A program made the position numbers and the translations under genes. Shown here in pieces: positions 16,551-25,838 of a stretch of DNA of 47,463 nucleotides. Position 1 is the first letter of the stretch. Each line of letters starts with the position of its first letter. The notes under the pieces were generated by a model. It was given only the letters and a program-made list of their open reading frames with translations. It was not told where the DNA came from and made no database searches. The DNA comes from Flavobacteriaceae bacterium (lineage in GTDB: Bacteria > Bacteroidota > Bacteroidia > Flavobacteriales > Flavobacteriaceae), in assembly GCA_002691685.1 (NCBI GenBank), contig NZIQ01000081.1, forward strand, positions 1 to 47,463. Reading direction: 5' to 3'.

Positions 16551-17631
16551 TTTCAAAGTCCTAGCTCACAATTTTTCTTATTTAAAAAGTCAATTGCGTT
16601 CTAGCACAAAATTTATGGCCATTGTCAAAGCCAATGCCTATGGCAGTGATGCAGTTATGTGGAGTCAAACCCTTGAGGCGCTAGGTGCAGATTATTTAGC
16701 CGTAGCTTATTGCCAAGAGGCTATTGCTCTTAGAGACGCTGGCATCAACATCCCAATTCTCGTTTTTCATCCTCAAAAAGAGGACCTTGAAAACCTAGTT
16801 AACTATGATTTAGAAGCCGCCATTTACAGTCTTGAGCAATTAAAATCATATAGAGATTATCTCATCAAGTCAGATAAAGCTCATCTAAGCATTCACCTCA
16901 ATATCAACACAGGCCTTAACAGATTGGGTATTAAAAAAGAAGATATTTCTAAGGTCATTGCACTGCTCCAAAATCAAAACAAGCTTCGCTTAAAATGGCT
17001 TATGTCGCATTTAGCTGCCTCAGACGACTTAGCCCAATTATCTTTTAGCGAGGATCAGGCCGCAGCATTTGAAGAGGTATGTCACAGTATTGAAACTGAA
17101 TTAAACCAAGCTTTTAAAAAACATTTACTCAATAGTTCTGGAATATTCAGCTTAACTCACAAACAATACGATATGGTACGATCGGGTATCGCCCTTCACG
17201 GCTACTCGAATTTGGAGCATATAGATCCGCATTTAAAAGTAGTAGCGCACCTCAAGGCTAAAGTGACTCAAGTCTTTAACATATCGAAAGGAGAATACGT
17301 TGGTTATAACTTTGGATTTCAAGCAGGTAATGATATGACCCTAGCTACCGTGGCCATGGGTCACGCCGATGGAATCGACAGAAAATTCGGGCAAAAACAA
17401 AATCAAGTCTTTTTTGAGGATACCGCATTACCCATCTTAGGAAACATTTGTATGGATATGTTTATGGTTGATGTTTCAAATACCCAAATCAAAGCTGGAG
17501 ACTGGGTAAGCATTTTTGACGCCCAGCACAACGCAGACCTTAGCGCTAAATCTATTGGAACTATTTCGTATGAATTACTCTGTGCAATTAGTTCGAGGGT
17601 AGAGCGGGAATTTATATTGTTAGAAAACTAA
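16525..17631 (+). CDS. alr: Alanine racemase
   Basis: A 368-residue PLP enzyme making D-alanine for peptidoglycan. The PLP lysine is in MAIVKANAYGSDAV near the N terminus, and the C-terminal beta domain has the catalytic tyrosine in YVGYNFG. The usual GYADG loop reads GHADG. The ATG at 16525, inside the end of tdk in another frame, gives the correct N terminus (MSQAKLQIDFKVLAHNFSYL). Longer in-frame starts would add residues with no family counterpart. Confidence 0.92.
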   Translation: MSQAKLQIDFKVLAHNFSYLKSQLRSSTKFMAIVKANAYGSDAVMWSQTLEALGADYLAVAYCQEAIALRDAGINIPILVFHPQKEDLENLVNYDLEAAIYSLEQLKSYRDYLIKSDKAHLSIHLNINTGLNRLGIKKEDISKVIALLQNQNKLRLKWLMSHLAASDDLAQLSFSEDQAAAFEEVCHSIETELNQAFKKHLLNSSGIFSLTHKQYDMVRSGIALHGYSNLEHIDPHLKVVAHLKAKVTQVFNISKGEYVGYNFGFQAGNDMTLATVAMGHADGIDRKFGQKQNQVFFEDTALPILGNICMDMFMVDVSNTQIKAGDWVSIFDAQHNADLSAKSIGTISYELLCAISSRVEREFILLEN

Positions 17632-17664
17632 CAATTTGTATTTTTTACCGAGACTCTTCCTATT

Positions 17665-17672
17665 TATATTTG
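17665..17672 (+). promoter_or_regulatory. -7 element of asd
   Basis: TATATTTG, exact TAnnTTTG, ends 16 bases before the asd ATG. The nearest TTG (17636-17638) is 26 bases upstream, which is long for a -33 box. Confidence 0.5.
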
Positions 17673-17688
17673 CCGAAATCTTAAGAAG

Positions 17689-18681
17689 ATGAAATTAGCA
17701 GTTGTCGGCGTTACGGGAATGGTAGGTCAAGTAATGCTCGAAGTACTTAAAAAAAGGAGATTTAAAATTGACGAATTCATTGCTGTAGCCTCAGTGCGTT
17801 CTGTGGGCAAAAAGATTTCTTTCCAAGGAAAAGAAATTACAATTATCGGTATGGAAGATGCCATAAAGCAACAGCCAGACATTGCTATTTTTTCAGCCGG
17901 AGGAGACACCTCTCTAGAATGGGCTCCTAAATTTGCGGCAGTAGGTACTCGCGTTATCGATAATTCTTCTGCATGGAGGATGCATCCTGACCATAAACTC
18001 ATCGTTCCAGAAATCAATGGCTCGTCCTTAAATGCAAATGATTATATCATCGCCAATCCAAATTGTTCAACCATTCAACTTGTAATGGCTCTATATCCTT
18101 TGCACAAAGCCTACCAAATGAAACGTGTGGTGGTTTCGACTTATCAATCAGTATCTGGAACCGGAGTAAAGGCTGTTCAACAGATGGAAGATGAAATGAA
18201 CGGAGTTGAAGGCGAAAAAGCATACCCGCATCCTATCCATAGAAATGCACTGCCACACTGTGACGTCTTTCTTGAAAATGGTTTTACTAAAGAAGAAATG
18301 AAATTGGCCAACGAGCCCTTAAAAATTCTTGAAGACAACAGTTTTTGTGTCAACGCAACCGCCGTTCGTATTCCGACAGCAGGAGGACATTCAGAATCAG
18401 TCAACGTCAGTTTTATAAAAGAATTTGAGTTGAGTGAAGTGAGAGAATTGCTCTCCAATATGGCTGGGGTTGAAGTCGTCGACGACCCTAGTAAAAATTT
18501 ATATCCAATGCCCGCTACTGCGTTTCAAAAAGATGAAGTATTTGTTGGTCGCTTGAGAAGAGATGAGTCTCAAGAGCGAACACTAAACATGTGGATTGTA
18601 GCAGATAACTTGAGAAAAGGGGCGGCCACAAATGCTGTCCAAATAGCAGAATACTTAGTTCAGCAAAAGATCTGCGATTAG
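17689..18681 (+). CDS. asd: Aspartate-semialdehyde dehydrogenase
   Basis: A 330-residue cytosolic NADP enzyme converting aspartyl phosphate to the semialdehyde, the branch point for lysine/diaminopimelate, threonine and methionine. The nucleotide-binding motif VGVTGMVGQ is at the N terminus. The catalytic Cys126 is in ANPNCSTIQ and the catalytic His234 is in AGGHSES. The length is normal. Together with alr it places two cell-wall precursor enzymes side by side, though asd has its own promoter element. Confidence 0.95.
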   Translation: MKLAVVGVTGMVGQVMLEVLKKRRFKIDEFIAVASVRSVGKKISFQGKEITIIGMEDAIKQQPDIAIFSAGGDTSLEWAPKFAAVGTRVIDNSSAWRMHPDHKLIVPEINGSSLNANDYIIANPNCSTIQLVMALYPLHKAYQMKRVVVSTYQSVSGTGVKAVQQMEDEMNGVEGEKAYPHPIHRNALPHCDVFLENGFTKEEMKLANEPLKILEDNSFCVNATAVRIPTAGGHSESVNVSFIKEFELSEVRELLSNMAGVEVVDDPSKNLYPMPATAFQKDEVFVGRLRRDESQERTLNMWIVADNLRKGAATNAVQIAEYLVQQKICD

Positions 18682-18690
18682 TTTGTATCT

Positions 18691-18713
18691 TGTTTCAACA
18701 ATTTTTTGAAACA
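18691..18713 (+). promoter_or_regulatory. Leader hairpin touching the start codon of the S9 peptidase gene
   Basis: TGTTTCAA (18691-18698) and TTGAAACA (18706-18713) pair perfectly around a 7-base loop. The last paired base is the A of the ATG. A near -7 element TTAGTTTG (18678-18685) would start transcription at about the foot of the stem. It could hinder ribosome access, stabilise the mRNA end, or be a DNA operator. No T run follows, so it is not a terminator. Confidence 0.45.
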
Positions 18714-20863
18714 TGAAATACACTAAACTATATGTGCTGCTGCTTCTTTTAAGTGGCTGTACGTCCAAAACAAAACAGGATCTTCCAAGCTATCCCTCTA
18801 CAAAACAAGTAGATACCGTAAACAATTATTTCGGACAAACCGTCAAAGATCCATATCGCTGGCTCGAAGACGATCGCAGTGAAGAAACCACAGCGTGGGT
18901 GATTGATCAGAACAAAACAACCTATGGATATCTCGATCAAATCACTTTCAGAGAAGATTTAAAATCCAGACTAACATCTATTTGGAACTACGAAAAACAA
19001 GGAGCTCCATTTGAAAGAGGCGACTATACCTACTACTACAAAAACGACGGCTTACAAAACCAATATGTGGTGTATCGAAAACACGAGTCTGCAAATGAAG
19101 AAGAAGTCTTCCTAGACCCGAATAAATTCAGCGCGAACGGAACGGTATCCCTTGCTGGACTTAGTTTTACAGAAGATGGTAGCCTAGCGGCCTATAGCAT
19201 TTCAGAAGGCGGAAGTGATTGGAGAAAAGTGATTATTATTGATGCCTATACCAAAAAGCAAATAGGAGATACCCTGACTAATATCAAATTTTCTGGGGTC
19301 AGCTGGTATAAAAATGAAGGTGTATTTTACTCCAGCTACGACAAGCCCGAGGGAAGTGAGCTGAGTGCAAAAACCGACCAGCACAAATTGTATTACCACA
19401 AGCTTAAAGACGATCAAAAAGTCGACAAGGTATTATTTGGGGCAAAGGATGTTGAAAAACATCGTTACATTGGGGCAAGAGTTACTGATGACAGCAATTT
19501 TCTGATTATTTCTGCCTCAAATACCACATCGGGAAATAAGTTGATGATTAAAAACATGAAGACCAACGGCCCAATTGAAACCATTACGGCAGATGAAAAC
19601 GCTGATCTTTCCATGCTCGATCAAAAAGGAAACACCTTTTACTTTGTTACCGACTATCAGGCCGCTAATAAGAGAATTGTAAAGGCAGAATATCCCAATC
19701 TTAGTCCCTCATTTTGGACAGATGTAATTCCTGAAACCGAAAATGTACTAAGTCCGTCTAAAGGTGGTGGGTTTATCTTTGCAGAGTATATGATTGATGC
19801 CATTTCTAAGGTATATCAGTACAACTATGACGGAAGTTTAGTCAGAGAAATAGAACTACCTGGTTTAGGTAGTTTTGGTGGTTTGTCAGGTAAATCCGAA
19901 GATGAGGTCTTATATTACAGTTTTAGAAATTACTACACCCCTCAATCCACCTACATCTTTAATCCAACCACAGGCGTTAGTGAAAAATACTGGTCGCCAG
20001 ACATTGATTTCGATGAGAGTCAATACGAGTCAGAACAAGTTTTTTATACCTCTAAAGACCGCACAAAAGTACCAATGATCATCACCTATAAAAAAGGACT
20101 AGAAAGAAATGGCAAAAACCCAACCATTTTATATGGCTATGGTGGATTTAACATCAGTCTAACCCCATCTTTTAGCGTAACCAATGCCGTATGGATGGAG
20201 CAAGGAGGAATATACGCTGTTCCTAATCTAAGAGGTGGAGGCGAATACGGTAAAAACTGGCATATTGCTGGAACGCAAATGAAAAAACAAAACGTATTCG
20301 ATGATTTTATTTCGGCGGCAGAATACCTTATCGACAATAATTTTACCTCAAAAGAATACCTGGCCATCCGCGGAGGGTCAAACGGTGGGCTTTTAGTAGG
20401 AGCTACTATGACACAGCGGCCCGATTTGTTTCAAGTTGCCCTTCCTGCTGTGGGCGTACTAGATATGTTGAGGTATCACAAGTTCACCGCTGGAGCAGGT
20501 TGGTCCTACGATTACGGCACCTCAGAAGACAGCCCAGAAATGTTTGAATACCTTAAAAATTATTCGCCCGTACACAATGTGAATGCAGGGAAATCATATC
20601 CAGCTACACTCGTAACTACAGGTGACCACGACGACCGTGTTGTACCAGCTCATAGTTTTAAGTTTGCGGCAGAATTGCAAGCCAAGCAGGCAGATGTCAA
20701 TGCACCTACCTTAATTCGCATTGAGACAGACGCAGGTCACGGAGCAGGAACACCAATCAGTAAATCGATTGAGCAGTATTCAGATATTTACGGGTTTACC
20801 TTTTTTAATATGGGATATAAGGAGCTTCCAAACCAAGGAGTTTTAAAGAAAATTAAAGGTTGA
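18713..20863 (+). CDS. Prolyl oligopeptidase family serine peptidase, lipoprotein (S9A)
   Basis: 716 residues with a lipoprotein signal (LLLLLSGC, acylated Cys16), so periplasm- or surface-anchored. An N-terminal beta-propeller precedes the alpha/beta-hydrolase domain. The catalytic triad is visible: Ser556 in GGSNGGLL, Asp in GDHDDRVVP (residues 637-645) and His676 in DAGHGAG. The NLRGGGEYG motif is typical of S9A, which cuts after proline in short peptides. Its 3' end overlaps the convergent FAD oxidoreductase by eleven bases. Confidence 0.92.
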   Translation: MKYTKLYVLLLLLSGCTSKTKQDLPSYPSTKQVDTVNNYFGQTVKDPYRWLEDDRSEETTAWVIDQNKTTYGYLDQITFREDLKSRLTSIWNYEKQGAPFERGDYTYYYKNDGLQNQYVVYRKHESANEEEVFLDPNKFSANGTVSLAGLSFTEDGSLAAYSISEGGSDWRKVIIIDAYTKKQIGDTLTNIKFSGVSWYKNEGVFYSSYDKPEGSELSAKTDQHKLYYHKLKDDQKVDKVLFGAKDVEKHRYIGARVTDDSNFLIISASNTTSGNKLMIKNMKTNGPIETITADENADLSMLDQKGNTFYFVTDYQAANKRIVKAEYPNLSPSFWTDVIPETENVLSPSKGGGFIFAEYMIDAISKVYQYNYDGSLVREIELPGLGSFGGLSGKSEDEVLYYSFRNYYTPQSTYIFNPTTGVSEKYWSPDIDFDESQYESEQVFYTSKDRTKVPMIITYKKGLERNGKNPTILYGYGGFNISLTPSFSVTNAVWMEQGGIYAVPNLRGGGEYGKNWHIAGTQMKKQNVFDDFISAAEYLIDNNFTSKEYLAIRGGSNGGLLVGATMTQRPDLFQVALPAVGVLDMLRYHKFTAGAGWSYDYGTSEDSPEMFEYLKNYSPVHNVNAGKSYPATLVTTGDHDDRVVPAHSFKFAAELQAKQADVNAPTLIRIETDAGHGAGTPISKSIEQYSDIYGFTFFNMGYKELPNQGVLKKIKG

Positions 20864-21977
20864 CACATTGGGCCAAGTCGGCTCCCAGCTCTGTCCCTAA
20901 GGCAACGCCCATTCCACCTAATCGTATACCGTAATGTATATTCTTGTTTAGGCTAGCAACAATAGGGGTTTTTTGACGACCGGTTCCCATTATTCCAGCC
21001 CAACGATATTCCACGTCTTCTTCAGATAAACCGAAGAGTTCTGTAAGAAGCTGATCGAGGCGATTTTGAATTTTTATGTTAAGTTCTAAGCGATCCGTGG
21101 TCTCCGTCCCAAAGTCGCAATTTCGTCCTCCACCCAGAAGAATACGATTATCGATATTTCGAAAATAGTAATATCCCTTATCTAAGTGAAAAGTCCCTTT
21201 GAGGGATAATCCTTTAATAGGTTTGGTGATGAGCACCTGAGCTCTTGCAGGAAGAATGTCAATCGCACGCTCTGATAATAGAGACGAACTAAATCCATTA
21301 GTCGCGATAAGTAATTGCGAACAATAAAGTGTTTTTGAGCCTTTAACCTCAACCTGTTCATCTTGAAGTCCGAATGTTTTCACTTCATAATTCGAAACTA
21401 TTTCAATCTGCTTAGCCAAGGATAATTGCTTCAAACCGAGCATCATTTTAACCGGATTGAGTTGACCCTCTAATCGGTGAAAAATTCCCTCACTTAGTAC
21501 AGATTGCATTCCAAAGTACAGCGGTTTTAACTCAAAAACGTCCTGTTCAAATACGGGACAAAGCAACCGATTTAAATAGTCTATCTTTTCGGCACAGGCC
21601 TGAAATTCGCTTTTTTGAGTCGATTGAAATACTTCATAAGAGCCATTAGGCTCAAAATCTATTTGCTCATCTTTAAGTTTTGCTCTTAAAGCTAGAATGC
21701 CTTGATAACGCTTAGCTACCAGCGCTACAACTTCAGATTCGGTATGGTTTTTTAGGTCCTCTAAAAGTTCAGATGGACTTCCAAAACAGGCAAAACCTGC
21801 ATTCTTGGTGCTCGCCCCAACAGAAAGCATCCCCTTGTCTAAAACGCCGATTCTCGCACCAGGATACCGTTCTCTGCAAGAGAGGGCGGCATTTAATCCA
21901 ACAATCCCAGCGCCAACAATAAGTATATCAAAAAAATGGTCCCCATAGGTTCGTTCCCAATAGCTTAGGCCAGACAT
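20853..21977 (-). CDS. FAD-dependent oxidoreductase (DAO family)
   Basis: 374 residues with an N-terminal Rossmann motif (ILIVGAGIVGLNAAL) and a C-terminal FAD-closing segment (RLGGMGVALGTELGADLAQ), placing it in the D-amino-acid oxidase/glycine oxidase fold family. The substrate is not deducible. The ATG at 21977 is chosen; a GTG immediately after the accC stop would add one residue. It begins three bases after accC, so it is the last gene of the fabH-accB-accC transcript, although its function is not obviously fatty-acid related. Confidence 0.85.
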   Translation of the reverse strand: MSGLSYWERTYGDHFFDILIVGAGIVGLNAALSCRERYPGARIGVLDKGMLSVGASTKNAGFACFGSPSELLEDLKNHTESEVVALVAKRYQGILALRAKLKDEQIDFEPNGSYEVFQSTQKSEFQACAEKIDYLNRLLCPVFEQDVFELKPLYFGMQSVLSEGIFHRLEGQLNPVKMMLGLKQLSLAKQIEIVSNYEVKTFGLQDEQVEVKGSKTLYCSQLLIATNGFSSSLLSERAIDILPARAQVLITKPIKGLSLKGTFHLDKGYYYFRNIDNRILLGGGRNCDFGTETTDRLELNIKIQNRLDQLLTELFGLSEEDVEYRWAGIMGTGRQKTPIVASLNKNIHYGIRLGGMGVALGTELGADLAQCVNL

Positions 21978-21980
21978 CAC

Positions 21981-23336
21981 TTAGTCTTGTATCCTATCTG
22001 GGTCTAAGATAAAATCCTCCATAAATTTAGTAGTATAATTGCCAGCTAAATAATCCGGATGATCCATGAGTTGTCTATGAAAAGGAATGGTTGTTTTTAT
22101 TCCTTCAATGACAAACTCATCCAAAGCACGACGCATTTTATTGATAGCTTCTTCTCTAGTTTGAGCTGTAGTGATAAGTTTAGCAATCATAGAATCATAA
22201 TTAGGAGGAATTACATATCCGCCATAAACGTGTGTATCTAATCGAACTCCGTGTCCTCCAGGCATGTGTAAAGTGGTGATTCTTCCTGGCGAAGGTCTAA
22301 AGTCGTTCATCGGATCTTCGGCATTAATTCTACACTCAATAGAATGTAATTTTGGAGTATAATTTTTTCCAGAGATCTTTTGCCCCGCAGCGACAAGAAT
22401 TTGTTCTCGAATCAAATCAAAGTCCACCACTTCTTCAGTGATTGGGTGCTCTACTTGAATTCGAGTATTCATTTCCATAAAATAAAAGTTCTTGTGTTTA
22501 TCTACCAAAAACTCAATTGTTCCAGCCCCTTCATAACCAATGTATTCGGCAGCTTTTACTGCTGCTTTACCCATCTCGTCACGAAGCTTTTTAGTCATAA
22601 AAGGAGAAGGTGTTTCTTCTGTAAGTTTTTGATGTCTTCGTTGAATAGAGCAATCTCGTTCAGACAAATGACATGCCTTTCCGTACTGATCTCCGACCAC
22701 TTGAATTTCGATATGACGTGGTTCTTCAATGAGTTTTTCCATGTACATACCTCCATTTCCGAAGGCCGCTGTCGCTTCTTGTACAGCACTTGCAAACTGA
22801 GGTTCCATTTGTTCTTCTGACCAAATGGCACGCATTCCTTTTCCACCTCCCCCTGCCGTAGCCTTAATCATCACAGGATATCCCATTTCTGCAGCTACTC
22901 GCTTGGCATCTTCGACATCCTTTAATAATCCTTCTGAACCAGGAATAGTTGGTACTCCTGCTTCTTTCATCGTCATCTTAGCAGTTGCCTTATCACCCAT
23001 TTTATCAATGTGCTCGCCAGAAGCACCGATAAATTTGATGTCATGCTCTGCACAAATTTTGGAAAACTTTGAATTCTCAGACAGGAATCCATAGCCTGGA
23101 TGAATAGCATCTGCATTAGTAATTTCTGCAGCTGCGATGATATTTGGAATTTTCAAATAGGATTCGCTGCTGAGTGCAGGACCAATACAAACCGCTTCAT
23201 CCGCAAAACGAATGTGTAAACTTTCTTCATCGGCTTTTGAATAAACCGCGACGGTTTTGATCCCCATCTCTTTGCAAGTACGAATAACCCGTAAAGCAAT
23301 TTCACCTCGATTTGCTATGAGAATTTTTTTAAACAT
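21981..23336 (-). CDS. accC: Acetyl-CoA carboxylase, biotin carboxylase subunit
   Basis: 451 residues, the ATP-grasp enzyme that carboxylates biotin on AccB in the first step of fatty-acid synthesis. It has the N-terminal [17 protein letters not shown] signature, the glycine-rich ATP loop [12 protein letters not shown], the CSIQRRHQK segment and the [13 protein letters not shown] catalytic motif. It follows accB by 24 bases. Length and motifs are fully standard. Confidence 0.97.
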   Translation of the reverse strand: MFKKILIANRGEIALRVIRTCKEMGIKTVAVYSKADEESLHIRFADEAVCIGPALSSESYLKIPNIIAAAEITNADAIHPGYGFLSENSKFSKICAEHDIKFIGASGEHIDKMGDKATAKMTMKEAGVPTIPGSEGLLKDVEDAKRVAAEMGYPVMIKATAGGGGKGMRAIWSEEQMEPQFASAVQEATAAFGNGGMYMEKLIEEPRHIEIQVVGDQYGKACHLSERDCSIQRRHQKLTEETPSPFMTKKLRDEMGKAAVKAAEYIGYEGAGTIEFLVDKHKNFYFMEMNTRIQVEHPITEEVVDFDLIREQILVAAGQKISGKNYTPKLHSIECRINAEDPMNDFRPSPGRITTLHMPGGHGVRLDTHVYGGYVIPPNYDSMIAKLITTAQTREEAINKMRRALDEFVIEGIKTTIPFHRQLMDHPDYLAGNYTTKFMEDFILDPDRIQD

Positions 23337-23360
23337 AGTGCTCTGTTTTAGATTAAAAAG

Positions 23361-23852
23361 CTATGACGGATCGATCAAAAACAAAGGCTGATCAAATTCC
23401 ACAGGAGATGAATCTTCAACCAAAATCTTAACTATTTTACCTGATACTTCAGATTCGATATCATTGAAAAGCTTCATGGCTTCAATAACGCAAAGTACAT
23501 CACCTTGATTCACCTGTGAACCTACCTCAACAAAAGCAGGCTTGTCTGGAGAAGGTTTCTTATAGAATGTTCCAATAATAGGAGATTTCACTGTGATGTA
23601 ATTGTCGTTTGACTCTTCTACTGAAGCTGGCTCTTCTACAGGTGCAGCGGCTGGTGCGGCGGCTGGCATTGCTTGAGGCATTCCAGTCAATTGAGTAGGA
23701 ACTGCAGGAACTTGTTGAAGAACAGTTGTCTCAAGATTTGTTGTCCCTCCAGTTTTAATCGTTATTTTGACATCCTCCGTTTCGAGGCTAACTTCGCTAG
23801 CACCAGATTTCGCAACAAAACGAATTAAACTTTGAATCTCTTTGATATCCAT
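23361..23852 (-). CDS. accB: Acetyl-CoA carboxylase, biotin carboxyl carrier protein
   Basis: 163 residues. A helical N terminus is followed by an alanine/proline-rich linker (about 50-80) and a biotinyl domain in which Lys127 of VIEAMKLFND carries biotin. It lies between fabH, 12 bases upstream, and accC, 24 bases downstream, on the same strand, consistent with one transcript for fatty-acid initiation. Confidence 0.96.
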   Translation of the reverse strand: MDIKEIQSLIRFVAKSGASEVSLETEDVKITIKTGGTTNLETTVLQQVPAVPTQLTGMPQAMPAAAPAAAPVEEPASVEESNDNYITVKSPIIGTFYKKPSPDKPAFVEVGSQVNQGDVLCVIEAMKLFNDIESEVSGKIVKILVEDSSPVEFDQPLFLIDPS

Positions 23853-23864
23853 GTTGATGTAATT

Positions 23865-24866
23865 TTAGTTGTCAGTAGTATAAGCCCATTTGAAATATGC
23901 AGCTCCCCAGGTAAACCCTCCTCCAAATGCCGCAAATATTAAATTTTGTCCTTTTTTTAGTTGTTGTTCATAATCGTACAAAAGCAAAGGTAAGGTAGCT
24001 GAAGTAGTATTCCCATACCTTCCGATATTCATTAGTACTTTTTCCTCCTTAAGTCCTATTCTTTCGCGGGTAGCTGAAATAATTCTTTTATTCGCCTGAT
24101 GAGGAATAAGCCAGTCAACATCATCTTTAGTCAAATTATTCTTAGCCATTACCTTAGCTGCGGCATCTGCCATATTAGAAACAGCAAATTTAAAAACGGT
24201 CTTTCCTTCTTGAAAAAGGTAGTGTTTTCTTTCCCTAATGGTTTCTTCACTCGCTGGATTCAGAGAGCCTCCTGCCTCAATACGAAGAAAATTTTGTCCA
24301 ATACCATCACTTCTTAGATATTCATCTTGATGTCCTAGCCCCTCTTCATTCGGCTCAAATAAAACCGCTCCAGCACCATCACCAAAAATAATACATGTTG
24401 CTCGGTCTGTATAATCAATAATTGAAGACATCTTATCTGCACCTATCAATAAAATTTTTGAATATCGACTAGACATGATATAAGAAGAAGCGACAGACAT
24501 TCCGTACAAAAAACTAGAACAGGCGGCCTGTAAGTCATATGCAAAGGCGTTAGTTGCCCCTATTTCAGTTGCGACATAAGCGGCCGTAGCTGCCACTGGC
24601 ATATCAGGAGTAGTAGACGCTAACAGCACCAAATCAACCTCTCTAGGATCGAGCTGCTTTTTCGTTAATAAATCTTGAGCAGCCTGAACCGCTAAAAATC
24701 CAGTAGCCTTTGAGTTGTCTTTTAAAATTCGTCTTTCCTTTATACCTGTGCGTGAGGTAATCCAATCATCGTTGGTCTCCACAATGGTCTCCAAAATTGT
24801 GTTGGTCAAAACGTAGTCAGGTACATATCCTCCAACGGCTGTTATGGCGGCTGTTAATTGATTCAT
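23865..24866 (-). CDS. fabH: Beta-ketoacyl-ACP synthase III
   Basis: 333 residues from the ATG at 24866. An ATG five codons further upstream is possible, but MNQLTAAITAVGGYVPDYVL is the family start. FabH condenses acetyl-CoA with malonyl-ACP. The triad is Cys116 (AACSSFLYG), His256 (IPHQANKR) and Asn286 (GRYGNTTSA). It leads the unit fabH-accB-accC-FAD oxidoreductase. A terminator separates it from rpmF, and a TAnnTTTG element about 50 bases upstream gives it its own promoter. Confidence 0.95.
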   Translation of the reverse strand: MNQLTAAITAVGGYVPDYVLTNTILETIVETNDDWITSRTGIKERRILKDNSKATGFLAVQAAQDLLTKKQLDPREVDLVLLASTTPDMPVAATAAYVATEIGATNAFAYDLQAACSSFLYGMSVASSYIMSSRYSKILLIGADKMSSIIDYTDRATCIIFGDGAGAVLFEPNEEGLGHQDEYLRSDGIGQNFLRIEAGGSLNPASEETIRERKHYLFQEGKTVFKFAVSNMADAAAKVMAKNNLTKDDVDWLIPHQANKRIISATRERIGLKEEKVLMNIGRYGNTTSATLPLLLYDYEQQLKKGQNLIFAAFGGGFTWGAAYFKWAYTTDN

Positions 24867-24915
24867 TTTTTTGAAAAACAAAAATGGAAATTACTAATTT
24901 TTGTGTTCTTAAAGG

Positions 24916-24923
24916 CAAATCTA
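24916..24923 (-). promoter_or_regulatory. -7 element of fabH-accB-accC
   Basis: TAGATTTG on the minus strand, exact TAnnTTTG, 50 bases before the fabH ATG and just beyond the rpmF terminator. No TTG is seen at the -33 distance. Confidence 0.45.
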
Positions 24924-24950
24924 GGAAGCATATTCAGAAAACATTGGGTT

Positions 24951-24981
24951 AAAAAAAAACCCTCGACAATTCGAGAGTTTT
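24951..24981 (-). terminator. Strong rho-independent terminator after rpmF
   Basis: On the minus strand an 11-base-pair stem with one G-U pair (24971-24981 with 24956-24966) and an ATTG loop is followed by a run of T. It lies 22 bases after the rpmF stop and separates ribosomal protein L32 from fabH. Confidence 0.9.
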
Positions 24982-25003
24982 AAATATATTCTTTTAAAGG
25001 GGT

Positions 25004-25198
25004 TTATTCCACCTCTTCTGCACTATCAATTAGAACTTTTCCTCTGTAGTACATTTTACCTTCGTGCCAGTGTGCTCTGTGCATCAAGTGCAACTCTCCT
25101 GTTGTACTATCTTTAGCAATGGTTGGAGTCACAGCCTTGAAATGCGTTCTCCTTTTGTCTCTTCTGGTTTTCGATATTTTTCTTTTAGGATGCGCCAT
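25004..25198 (-). CDS. rpmF: 50S ribosomal protein L32
   Basis: 64 residues starting [19 protein letters not shown], the usual Bacteroidota L32. The zinc-ribbon cysteines found in many L32 proteins are absent (it contains no cysteine), so this is a zinc-independent form. It sits five bases after the DUF177 gene, the standard pairing, and ends at a strong terminator. Confidence 0.97.
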   Translation of the reverse strand: MAHPKRKISKTRRDKRRTHFKAVTPTIAKDSTTGELHLMHRAHWHEGKMYYRGKVLIDSAEEVE

Positions 25199-25203
25199 AA
25201 TTC

Positions 25204-25743
25204 CTAGTTGTTATTTTTTAACTTTTTTAATTTGTCCCATCTGGGATCTATTACTTTATTGTTTTCATTTGATTCATTTGATTGACCGGGTCTTAGTGCC
25301 TCTAAACGCTCTAACGCTTCTGAAGAAAGGCTTCCGTCTTCAATACCAGGGTGAATTCGTTTTGCAGGAACTGCCAAAACTATTCCTTCGTAGATGTACT
25401 GTGCCACATTGAACTTATGTGAGCCATGCGGAAGGATTAGAATTTCATCGTCTTCATCGTTAAAGAATTCTCCAAACTTTACAACTAAAAACAAATCACT
25501 TGTTAGCGGTTGGCTAAACAATTCATTACTGATATCACAAGGTAAAACTGTGCTCCCTAGGATTTTAAACTGAAGTTCCATCATCGTAGTGCTTTTTTTA
25601 AAGTCACATAATACTTGAATCTTCGCTTCTCCAAGGTCTGGGTAATCAAATAAGTCAAAGAACGTTTCGTCTATATGATACCTAAATTGGTGTGTGCCGT
25701 CTTTCAAACCTACAAAAGATATATCAAAGTCTTTTAACCTCAT
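25204..25743 (-). CDS. DUF177 (YceD-like) protein
   Basis: 179 residues from the ATG at 25743 ([16 protein letters not shown]); ATGs 2 and 7 codons further upstream cannot be excluded. The DUF177 core with the conserved cysteine-containing segment CDFKKSTT and LPCDISNE is present. The middle is acidic (FFNDEDDE), and the C-terminal [13 protein letters not shown] is typical. The E. coli homologue YceD is linked to 23S rRNA handling, and the gene almost always precedes rpmF, as here. A near-ideal promoter lies upstream. Confidence 0.9.
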   Translation of the reverse strand: MRLKDFDISFVGLKDGTHQFRYHIDETFFDLFDYPDLGEAKIQVLCDFKKSTTMMELQFKILGSTVLPCDISNELFSQPLTSDLFLVVKFGEFFNDEDDEILILPHGSHKFNVAQYIYEGIVLAVPAKRIHPGIEDGSLSSEALERLEALRPGQSNESNENNKVIDPRWDKLKKLKNNN

Positions 25744-25780
25744 CTGCATTTGTATTACACACAACCTTTTAAGGCGGCTG

Positions 25781-25809
25781 CAAAGATATTAAATTATTAG
25801 AAACAACAA
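25781..25809 (-). promoter_or_regulatory. Promoter of DUF177-rpmF
   Basis: On the minus strand TTG (25807-25809), 18 bases, then TATCTTTG (25781-25788), matching both elements of the Bacteroidota housekeeping promoter. The predicted leader is about 33 bases. Confidence 0.7.
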
Positions 25810-25838
25810 AGTTATTCTCTAATTATAATAGGAGAAGC

